The notes beneath the pieces were generated by a model that was not told the DNA's origin, searched no databases, and was given only the letters and a program-made list of their open reading frames with translations. From NCBI GenBank assembly GCA_964447445.1, contig CAYUSW010000055.1:1-19747 (forward strand): a DNA stretch of 19,747 nucleotides. Direction: 5' to 3'. Each line of letters starts with the position of its first letter. Position 1 is the stretch's first letter. Shown one piece after another: positions 14,455-19,747 of this stretch. A program made the translations under genes and the position numbers. The stretch comes from CAIOGO01 sp964447445 (lineage in GTDB: Bacteria; Bipolaricaulota; Bipolaricaulia; UBA7950; UBA9294).

Positions 14455-14483
14455 AGCCTCTGCGGAGATGCGAGCCAGAGGCT
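14455..14483. repeat. 8-bp perfect hairpin in DedA-MarC spacer
   Basis: AGCCTCTG (14455-14462) and CAGAGGCT (14476-14483) are perfect inverted copies around a 13-nt loop. It lies downstream of marC on its strand, about 60 nt past the stop, but is not followed by a T-run. It may terminate or protect the MarC message. Confidence 0.4.
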
Positions 14484-14494
14484 GATGGCTCGAC

Positions 14495-14543
14495 TTCTCT
14501 CCGCGTCCTCGGCGACCTCTGCGGTTCGTATCTGTGAAAGTTT
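14495..14543. repeat. CTCTGCG-type degenerate repeat stretch
   Basis: Short related words follow each other (TCTCCGCGTCC, CTCGGCGACC, CTCTGCGG, then TCTGTGAAAGTTTTT). From memory, similar strings recur between genes in several environmental bacterial genomes. It abuts the MarC stop. The function is unknown and assignment as a repeat family member is tentative. Confidence 0.35.
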
Positions 14544-15134
14544 TTAGATGGCGGCGAGGAACTCGCGGACTCCCGAGAGGAGCATCTGCACTGCGACCGT
14601 CATCAGGATCATGCCCATGAGACGTTCCATCGCGATGAGACCCCGCGGGCGCAAGACACGGCCAAGCCCTTCTGCGCCGATCAGAACGGCTGTCGAAACG
14701 CACCACGCTCCGGCCAGCGCTGCCGTCCACGACAGAAGCCGGGTTGGCTCACGTGTCGCAAGCAGCATCACCGTGGCCAAGGCCGAGGGGCCGGCGATAA
14801 GTGGAATTGCGATCGGGACAATGAACGGCTCTCCTTTGAGCGACGACCCGAACATCCCACCCGGGGGCGGGAAGATCATCCGCAACGCAATGAGGAAGAG
14901 GACTACTCCGCCAGCGATGCCGAGTGCCTCTTTCGAGATCGCCAACATGCCGAGGAGGTAGCGGCCGAGGAAGAGGAAGGCGAGGAGAAACCCAAGCGCG
15001 AACACCGACTCACGAAAGAGGACCCATCTCCGCCGTGCGGGAGACACGTTCTCGAGCAAGACGACGAGCACGGGAATGTTCCCGAGCGGATCGAGAACCA
15101 GGAGCATCGTCAGAAGAGCCGTCAGTATCGACAC
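14544..15134 (-). CDS. MarC-family integral membrane protein
   Basis: 196 residues with about six membrane spans. Family marks: LLTMLLVLDPLGNIPVLVVL at the N-terminus, a SPARRR-type loop after TM1, LGIAGGVVLFLIALRMI in the middle, and the conserved FIVPIAIPLIAGPSALATVM loop before TM4. MarC/YchE proteins (UPF0056) lie in the inner membrane; their role is unsettled, and the old link to multiple antibiotic resistance was withdrawn. The start is GTG 15134, with only a weak purine stretch upstream; a TAGAAT (15158-15153) could be the -10 box. The gene reads divergently from the amidase-like gene, with the second inverted-repeat element lying between them. Confidence 0.93.
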   Translation of the reverse strand: MSILTALLTMLLVLDPLGNIPVLVVLLENVSPARRRWVLFRESVFALGFLLAFLFLGRYLLGMLAISKEALGIAGGVVLFLIALRMIFPPPGGMFGSSLKGEPFIVPIAIPLIAGPSALATVMLLATREPTRLLSWTAALAGAWCVSTAVLIGAEGLGRVLRPRGLIAMERLMGMILMTVAVQMLLSGVREFLAAI

Positions 15135-15173
15135 CCGCGTTTCACCCGGGCCATTCTAGCGCGCGGGCTGAAC

Positions 15174-15224
15174 GGGGACACAAACCATCTACGTCGGCGT
15201 TCGAGCGAAGTGATTTGTGTCTCC
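15174..15224. repeat. 51-bp inverted-repeat element (REP-like), copy 2
   Basis: Ends GGGGACACAAA and TTTGTGTCTCC pair with one mismatch. The interior holds ACGTCGGCGTTCGAGCGAAG. Read against the reverse complement of 2711-2782, the run GTTCG-(A/GA)-GCGAAGTGA-TTTGTGTCTCC lines up with GTTCGGACGAAGTGAGGTGTGTGTCCC, so the two belong to one family. It lies between the divergent MarC and amidase-like promoters. Confidence 0.7.
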
Positions 15225-15236
15225 ATCTCCAGGGCT

Positions 15237-15265
15237 TTGACTCGCCGCGGTCACTACGATATAAT
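15237..15265 (+). promoter_or_regulatory. Strong sigma70-type promoter for the amidase-like/BACON gene
   Basis: TTGACT (15237-15242), 17 nt, TATAAT (15260-15265): 5/6 and 6/6 matches at ideal spacing. The predicted start near 15272 leaves a leader of about 73 nt before the GTG. It excludes the longer open frame that begins at 15210. Confidence 0.8.
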
Positions 15266-15344
15266 AAGGTTGCGACGGATACTTCTTCTACAGCTACGCC
15301 GCCGCGATCGAGACCACCGTCTTGTCACCAGGAGGTGTCGTACT

Positions 15345-16934
15345 GTGCTCACGAAAAGCCTACGCAAGAGACCGAGCTTGCGATGCGTTGGGTTCGCGCT
15401 TGCTGCATGTCTCTTCCTTGGGATTCCTCAAATGTTTCTCGCCGAGCACCTCGTACAGGCCTTGGCGGCCACATCCGGAAGCGATGCCCGCCTCGGACTT
15501 GAGGCGCTCTTTGGGGATCAGTTCGTTACGCGCGCTGAGTGGGGAGCAGTCGACTCCACCGCGGAGTCGAAGTACCTCGCGGTCAACGGAATCGTCGTCG
15601 ACCAGTCGATCAGCGTGGATAACGTGACGGACTGGAAGGCCCTGGTGAGGTCCATCCAAGTGGAACATCAGGAACAAGGCTACGGGGACATCGGATACCA
15701 CTTCCTCATCGACCCCTACGGCTATGTGTATGAGGGGCGAACCGGCCGGATCAGTGAGCCGGGGTGCCTCTGGGATGGATCATGCTTCTCTGTTGCCGAT
15801 AACCCCTACACGGGCCTGGAAGATGCTGGCGTAGGCGCTGTAACCATCGACCTACTGGGCGCGTTCCTCAGCGAGCTTGAGTGGGATGACTTGAGCCCGA
15901 CCGAGCGGCAGTACTACCTCCCAGGTTCTCCGACCGAGGCCGCACTTGAGTCTGCACAGCGCCTCATTGCCTGGATCGTTGATGGCACGGGCACAGATTC
16001 CTGTTTCCTCATCGCGGAGCGGGACGTCAACGACAGCGAGACGGTCTCCCCCGGATGGAACGTCTATTCGCGCCTGGAAGCGATCCGCGATGTCGTCGAG
16101 CTGGAGAAGAGAGTCATCCTGATGCCGAATCTGCTTCAACTCCCAGCACGCGGAGACGAAGAGGCCCTCAGCGGCGAGATCAGTGTATTGGCCACGCACT
16201 GGTGGCAGGCCTACAGGGGAGACGACTGGATCACTCTCACGAACGGCACCTTATCGGACGACCCGTACGGCCGCTGGATTGAGGGGCAAGGAGCTGGCGA
16301 GGTTAGGTTCAAGGTCACGGAGAACACCGGACTTGGACCTCGTACAGGCCAGATAGCCATCGGTGGAGCGCTGTTCACGGTGATGCAAGATGGACCGGTG
16401 AGTTCGTCTGCGAGGTGCGGCCCTTCCAGCTACTCGATCAGCCCGTCGAGCCAGTCATTTGGGCTGGGGAGTGGAACGGGCAGCGTGAGTGTGCGGACCC
16501 AAGGTGGCTGTGCGTGGACGGCTGTGAGCAACGCGGGCTGGATCACGATCAGGTCAGGCTCGAGCGGCTCGGGGAACGGGACGGTCAACTACTCGGTGGC
16601 GAACAACGTCGGGACCGGGACACGAACCGGGACGATGACGATTGCCGGGCAGACGTTCACCGTGACGCAGACGGGAGTGTCGTGCAGCTACTCGATCAGC
16701 CCGTCGAGTCAATCGTTTGGAGCGGGGAGCGGGACGGGCAGCGTGAGCGTGACGGCGCCGAGCGGCTGTGCGTGGACGGCTGTGAGCAACGCGGCCTGGA
16801 TCACGATCACGTCAGGCTCGAGCGGCTCGGGGAACGGGACGGTCAACTACTCGGTCATGAACAATCCGGGGACCGGAACACGAACCGGGACGATGACGAT
16901 TGCCGGGCAGACATTCACCGTCACGGAGCAGTGA
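15345..16934 (+). CDS. Secreted PGRP/amidase-like pseudoenzyme with three BACON-type domains
   Basis: 529 residues from GTG 15345 (AGGAGG 9 nt upstream). A signal peptide is seen at 1-41 (KSLRKRPSLRC then a hydrophobic run ending ALA). Residues about 58-252 follow the PGRP/amidase_2 plan: TRAEWGA (62-68), GYGDIGYHFLIDPYGYVYEG (112-131), VGAVTIDLLGAF (163-174), a SPTERQYYL helix, and SPGWNVYSRLEAIRD. The zinc ligands appear lost: the usual first His is in IVVDQS (Asp86), the GHRD His is AERD (Glu225), and the T-x-C-PG Cys is TVSPG (Ser235). A divergent BACON domain (about 260-350) and two near-identical 86-residue BACON repeats (about 362-529, with GSSGSGNGTVNYSV and RTGTMTIAGQTFTV) follow. 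BACON domains are usually carbohydrate- or mucin-binding modules. A role in binding wall or glycan rather than cleaving it is inferred. Confidence 0.88.
   Translation: MLTKSLRKRPSLRCVGFALAACLFLGIPQMFLAEHLVQALAATSGSDARLGLEALFGDQFVTRAEWGAVDSTAESKYLAVNGIVVDQSISVDNVTDWKALVRSIQVEHQEQGYGDIGYHFLIDPYGYVYEGRTGRISEPGCLWDGSCFSVADNPYTGLEDAGVGAVTIDLLGAFLSELEWDDLSPTERQYYLPGSPTEAALESAQRLIAWIVDGTGTDSCFLIAERDVNDSETVSPGWNVYSRLEAIRDVVELEKRVILMPNLLQLPARGDEEALSGEISVLATHWWQAYRGDDWITLTNGTLSDDPYGRWIEGQGAGEVRFKVTENTGLGPRTGQIAIGGALFTVMQDGPVSSSARCGPSSYSISPSSQSFGLGSGTGSVSVRTQGGCAWTAVSNAGWITIRSGSSGSGNGTVNYSVANNVGTGTRTGTMTIAGQTFTVTQTGVSCSYSISPSSQSFGAGSGTGSVSVTAPSGCAWTAVSNAAWITITSGSSGSGNGTVNYSVMNNPGTGTRTGTMTIAGQTFTVTEQ
16428..16931 (+). 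repeat. Tandem 258-bp coding repeat (two BACON units)
   Basis: Two copies begin AGCTACTCGATCAGCCCGTC at 16428 and 16686, a period of 258 bp or 86 codons. They are nearly identical in DNA, including silent positions (for example GGCTCGAGCGGCTCGGGGAA in both). This points to recent duplication or gene conversion within the gene. The second copy lacks the last few codons. Confidence 0.9.
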
Positions 16935-16954
16935 GCTAGCGGCATCCGCACCAG

Positions 16955-16997
16955 CAGGCCACGTCAGGTCGATCCATCCAGGCCTGGACGTGGCCTG
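16955..16997 (+). terminator. 11-bp hairpin after the BACON gene
   Basis: CAGGCCACGTC (16955-16965) and GACGTGGCCTG (16987-16997) pair perfectly, with an inner CAGG/CCTG alternative, 20 nt past the stop. Only ACTGTTTG follows, so the U-tract is weak. It probably ends or protects the transcript. Confidence 0.55.
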
Positions 16998-17590
16998 ACT
17001 GTTTGCGGCTCGAAGAGAGAGGGATCGTCGCCCAACGGAGAGAACGCGAGGCGTCCATCTCAGTGCGCATTGAAGAGACGAAGCCTGCAACTACCTGTTT
17101 TCGGGACGCCCTCAACCGACTCCTGAGACCCGTGAGCCGCGTCAACAGAACGCAGCTCACGGAGAAGAGCGTCTTCCAGAACCTAGCGTTCCCACTGCGA
17201 GCGCCGGTCTTTCGCAGTCCGGGTGACGCGATCACTTCCGAGCAGGTACGCGTGCTTCGGCGAGACCCGTTTGCCGTCGCAGATCCTCTTCTCGCTTTCC
17301 TCAAGGATGGGACAAGCTGCCGACGACGAAGAACGCGACGACGAATCCAGACACCATGCGAGTCACAGCTACCAGGCGATTGGAATCGTGCACCGTGTTC
17401 TGCGCTCTGGCCCGCCTACCGGCGGCCCGCGTTCCCAGCTAGTCTGCCCAGCTCCGGCAATGCACGCTACACACCATGAGGGCCAGCCCGGCCCGGTTCG
17501 CGTGTCCGATGCGGGAGCACGATCTCCTACGACACGAAGCAACTCGGCTCAAGATCGAGCTGGGAGTTGGCGCACCAGCCGGGCTTTCCT
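16998..17590. other. Gene-poor stretch, no supported gene
   Basis: About 590 bp without a convincing gene. Open frames on both strands (for example plus 17003-17479 and minus 16936-17304) are Arg/Ser rich, have no ribosome binding site and match no family I know. On the minus strand a short MVSGFVVAFFVVGSL peptide (start about 17358) is followed by separate in-phase fragments broken by stops, which may be debris of a decayed gene. No tRNA, riboswitch or known RNA was recognised. Confidence 0.5.
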
Positions 17591-17612
17591 GAGCACGTGT
17601 TCGGACGTGCTC
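17591..17612 (-). terminator. Perfect 8-bp hairpin after the LamG-protein gene
   Basis: GAGCACGT (17591-17598) and ACGTGCTC (17605-17612) pair around a 6-nt loop, 6 nt past the gene's stop on the minus strand. AGGAAAGCC follows, without a T-run, so it is a 3'-end hairpin rather than a textbook terminator. Confidence 0.45.
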
Positions 17613-17618
17613 TCCCAC

Positions 17619-18758
17619 CTAGGGACACATCAGGGGACCATAGACGTCGGACCAGGGGCCTGCGGCGCCGCACCTCGATACGACCCGAAGCTTGTAGCGG
17701 CAGAGTCCAGGGCATGGGGCCGTCGTGTGACCTACCGCGAAGCTTGTCACCCCTGGCGTGTCAGCGATGTCGGTATCGAGGAGTTCCCATGCCCCTCCGT
17801 CCGCCGACACGTAGAGCTCATACTTCGCTCTGGACATCTCGCCCGCGCCCTCCACGTAGGGGCCGCGGAGGGTCGCCCAGTTGTCGGTTGGCCCTTGGCA
17901 GGGCCAAATGTCGGTGCTGGTTACAGCAGGCTCTGCGGGCCTTCCGCAGAGAGGTGGCGCCGGACCGGGCTCCTCAGCCAAGAGCACCGAGGCGTACTTC
18001 GCAGAGATGTAGTCACCCATCACTCCCAGATCCAGATTCGAGAGCGCCCTCGTGTAGATCATGACCTCGGCAATGTATCCGCTGTAGTACTGGCCTTCGT
18101 AGGCCGGGACACGACCGATCGTTGCCCCCGTGAAGGCCGCAAGTTGGCTTCTCAGGTCGTCGCTCGCGACCTCGGCGCCCTTCCACAGAACTCGTCTCCC
18201 GACCTCCGAATCGAGGACGAAGGCAGACCAGACGACCGTCTCCACCGGCGGAGCCTCTATAGGTCCGTCCAAGGCAGCGAAGAGGTCAGTCATCTGCAGC
18301 ATCTCGGCATCGAGGTACCCAAGGACGAGGTTCCGTCCAGCGAGGAGGGAATCGCCACCCACGTAGAGGTTCAGCGGCGAGCTCACGCGTCTCGCGTCGA
18401 CAACGACGACCGTGTAGTCGCTGTCGGCGAGGAATTCGCCATCGAAGCCAAGGCATGCGCCCCGTTTGAACAACACGGCGGGGGTGCCCCGAAGCGTAGC
18501 GACGACTGGCTGGAAGGCGGGATCGAGCTGCGTGGCGTGTCTTTCGTTTCCCGACTGGTCTCTCCACTCCACGACATTGCCTCCGTCGGCCACGATGCCG
18601 ACGTCCGCCCTGAGCCATAGGGCGAGGCCCTGATGGCCCCCGCCGGGCCATCCTGTCGGTTGCGCTCCTGGGAGGAACACAAGTGCCGCAGCCGCGCCAA
18701 GCGTCGCCAGCGCTGCTGCCAAGACCCGAGTCCCCAGAGCACGCGATCTTCGTCCCAT
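17619..18758 (-). CDS. Secreted LamG/concanavalin-like protein with C-terminal FN3-like domain
   Basis: 379 residues from ATG 18758 (an ATG immediately upstream at 18761 is equally in frame; AAGGAGG sits 7 and 4 nt away respectively). The N-terminus is a signal sequence or anchor (RRSRALGTRVLAAALATLGAA to about 30). Residues about 45-250 read like a LamG-type jelly roll: LALWLRADVGIV, VVEWRDQSGNERHATQ, SGYIAEVMIYTRAL and GDYISAKYAS, the order seen in LamGL proteins of environmental bacteria. A Pro-rich linker leads to about 100 residues resembling a fibronectin III fold (KYELYVSADGGAWELL, CRYKLRVVSRCGAAGPWSD), rich in Cys that may form disulfides outside the cell. It probably binds carbohydrate or another surface; no catalytic residues are evident. 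Confidence 0.8.
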   Translation of the reverse strand: MGRRSRALGTRVLAAALATLGAAAALVFLPGAQPTGWPGGGHQGLALWLRADVGIVADGGNVVEWRDQSGNERHATQLDPAFQPVVATLRGTPAVLFKRGACLGFDGEFLADSDYTVVVVDARRVSSPLNLYVGGDSLLAGRNLVLGYLDAEMLQMTDLFAALDGPIEAPPVETVVWSAFVLDSEVGRRVLWKGAEVASDDLRSQLAAFTGATIGRVPAYEGQYYSGYIAEVMIYTRALSNLDLGVMGDYISAKYASVLLAEEPGPAPPLCGRPAEPAVTSTDIWPCQGPTDNWATLRGPYVEGAGEMSRAKYELYVSADGGAWELLDTDIADTPGVTSFAVGHTTAPCPGLCRYKLRVVSRCGAAGPWSDVYGPLMCP

Positions 18759-18769
18759 CATGGATCCTC

Positions 18770-18795
18770 CTTGCCGCGGCGAGACTAGCGGCAAG
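18770..18795 (-). promoter_or_regulatory. 5'-UTR hairpin touching the ribosome binding site of the LamG gene
   Basis: On the minus strand CTTGCCGC (18795-18788) and GCGGCAAG (18777-18770) pair perfectly around 10 nt. The last AAG of the stem is the first part of AAGGAGG. The stem could therefore mask the site or hold it in place. Confidence 0.5.
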
Positions 18796-19152
18796 CGAAG
18801 GAGGATGCAAGAAGAATAGACACTCGCCGTGCTCCCCCTGTCGCTGTGGGATAGGAGGCTTGCCGGTGGGTCGAGGCGCGGGCGCTCCTGGCCGCAAGGA
18901 CGCGCCAAGACTGCCGCGAGCAGAGAGCGGTGAGCACTCGCACGTCGACCTTGACCGCCTCTCGTTTGAGCGAGAGACCGTGGTCCAGATCAAGAGACCT
19001 AGCGGCCAGACTTGCACTTCGTGGTGTCACCAGAGAAGAGGCGGAGAGGAGCGTGTCTTCTTGTCCAGACCCGGGCGTCTTCTCCCGGGGGTCGAGAGGG
19101 CAGAATGTCGGCAGGGTACACTCAGGCAACTTCCTCAGGAGGGGTGTTGCGA
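18796..19152. other. Divergent spacer between LamG and TatT-like genes
   Basis: Just over 350 bp without a supported gene. It must hold both start regions, but no clear -35/-10 pair was found. Two short hairpins are visible: CTCTCG-TTTGAG-CGAGAG (18959-18976) and CCCGGG-N8-CCCGGG (19070-19089). AGGAGGGG at 19137-19144 is the ribosome binding site of the next gene. Long open frames here are low-complexity and look spurious. Confidence 0.5.
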
Positions 19153-19747
19153 ATGAAGAGACGCGCTGTGGGTCTCTGTGTTGGGCTGATGCTCGTTCTC
19201 GGATTGGGGGCGATGGGGCAGACGGTCTCGGAGCTGATCGCTGGCGCAAATGCGGCGTTCGATCGCTGGTCGACGCCGTTTGAGTTTAGCGCCTACCGGG
19301 AGAAGCTGGAGACGGCGATCTCGCTATGGGAACAGGCGCTGCCGCTTGTCCCCGAGGACGACGCGGCGGTTCGGGCACACGTGCTCAACAGCCTCGCACA
19401 GGCGTGCTTTGAGATGGGCGAGGCCTATCTCTTTGCGCCGGCAGAGCGAGAGGCAACGTACGCAAAGGGGCGGGACTACGCTCTCGCCAGCCTTCGCCTC
19501 GACCCCGCCTTTGACATCACAGACGAGCGCGACGGATTCCGGGCGGCGCTCGCCTCGGCCAGCGACGTTGCGGCTGTGTTCTGGTACGGCAACAACCTGG
19601 GTCAGTACTTCAGCTACAACCCGTTGATAGCGATCACGGGCGGCGTCCGCGATGTCCTCGCGTGCTACGAGCGCGCCGCGGAACTCGACGAGACCTACAT
19701 GGGCGGCGGGCCCCATCGATCCCTCGCGGCGCTGATCGCGCAAGCGT
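19153..19747 (+). CDS. TatT-like TRAP-transporter-associated helical protein (3' end beyond window)
   Basis: I translated 198 open codons from ATG 19153 to the right edge; GGAGGGG lies 8 nt upstream. A signal peptide is clear (RRAVGLCVGLMLVLGLGAMG, probable cleavage after GAMGQ). The rest is alpha-helical and TPR-like. The YLFAPAEREATYAKGRDYAL segment, a DVAAVFWYGNNLGQYFSYNP region and ELDETYMGGGPHRSLAALIA recall the TatT family (Treponema Tp0956), in which the GGPHR-type loop and FW pair are characteristic. TatT forms a trimer that partners the periplasmic ligand-binding protein TatP of TRAP transporters. No lipobox Cys is seen, so this one may be soluble rather than a lipoprotein. No TRAP gene is in view; it may lie to the right. 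The family call is moderate. Confidence 0.7.
   Translation, partial: MKRRAVGLCVGLMLVLGLGAMGQTVSELIAGANAAFDRWSTPFEFSAYREKLETAISLWEQALPLVPEDDAAVRAHVLNSLAQACFEMGEAYLFAPAEREATYAKGRDYALASLRLDPAFDITDERDGFRAALASASDVAAVFWYGNNLGQYFSYNPLIAITGGVRDVLACYERAAELDETYMGGGPHRSLAALIAQA

Noticed and set aside
16428..16931. CRISPR or satellite array
   Set aside because: The repeat keeps the reading frame, has a period of 258 bp and encodes BACON domains. It is a protein repeat.
17003..17479. 158-codon plus-strand frame as a gene
   Set aside because: It has no ribosome binding site, no recognisable domain, an unusual Arg-rich composition, and overlaps similar-quality frames on the other strand.
17223..18620. 465-codon open frame on the plus strand
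   Set aside because: It is antisense to the LamG-type gene, which has a signal peptide, recognisable domains and a ribosome binding site. The plus frame has none.

Overview
The window is GC-rich bacterial DNA, densely coded on both strands, with short spacers, 4-8 bp start/stop overlaps and mostly GGAGG-type ribosome binding sites. Markers of lineage are the single-chain, archaeal/eukaryotic-type glycyl-tRNA synthetase, BACON-repeat and LamG secreted proteins, and a TatT-like lipoprotein-type component. These suggest an uncultured, non-model bacterium. A Bipolaricaulota-like or similar deep lineage is only a guess, because nothing here fixes the phylum. No tRNA, rRNA, CRISPR array, integrase or transposase gene was seen.

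Positions 1-7643 (all minus strand) hold a housekeeping block. Read in the direction of transcription it contains a MJ0936/YfcE-type phosphoesterase, a RimJ-type acetyltransferase, tex (coupled to the acetyltransferase by a GTGA overlap), a second GNAT acetyltransferase, an alpha/beta hydrolase, a 72-bp inverted-repeat element, glyS with its own -10 box, and an MFSD4/FucP-like sugar transporter that overlaps the end of glyS and runs off the left edge.

Positions 7752-9366 hold a nucleoside phosphorylase, a small single-span membrane protein and a candidate SRP RNA (signature GTCCGGCAGGGAGCAGCC), followed on the other strand by a double-anchored thioredoxin-like protein.

Positions 9433-13067 form a metal-homeostasis locus built around one 28-bp perfect inverted repeat (10568-10595). 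This repeat sits inside two overlapping divergent sigma70-type promoters. Rightward lies arsR-type repressor, then CDF metal efflux pump, then a DUF362/2x[4Fe-4S] protein coupled by a GTGA overlap. Leftward lies a 22-residue Lys/Pro/Ala mini-gene with a near-perfect ribosome binding site, a 12-bp-stem hairpin, and a patatin-like lipase. The leftward arm is the most unusual arrangement in the window.

Positions 13190-15134 hold an MBL-fold hydrolase, a small DedA/VTT-like membrane protein and a MarC-family membrane protein.

Positions 15174-19747 look like an envelope/secreted-protein region. A second copy of the inverted-repeat element is followed by a strong promoter driving a secreted protein with a PGRP/amidase-like domain, in which all three zinc ligands appear replaced, plus three BACON-type domains. 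Next come a gene-poor gap, a secreted LamG-type protein with a 5'-UTR hairpin against its ribosome binding site, and a TatT-like TRAP-associated protein cut by the right edge.
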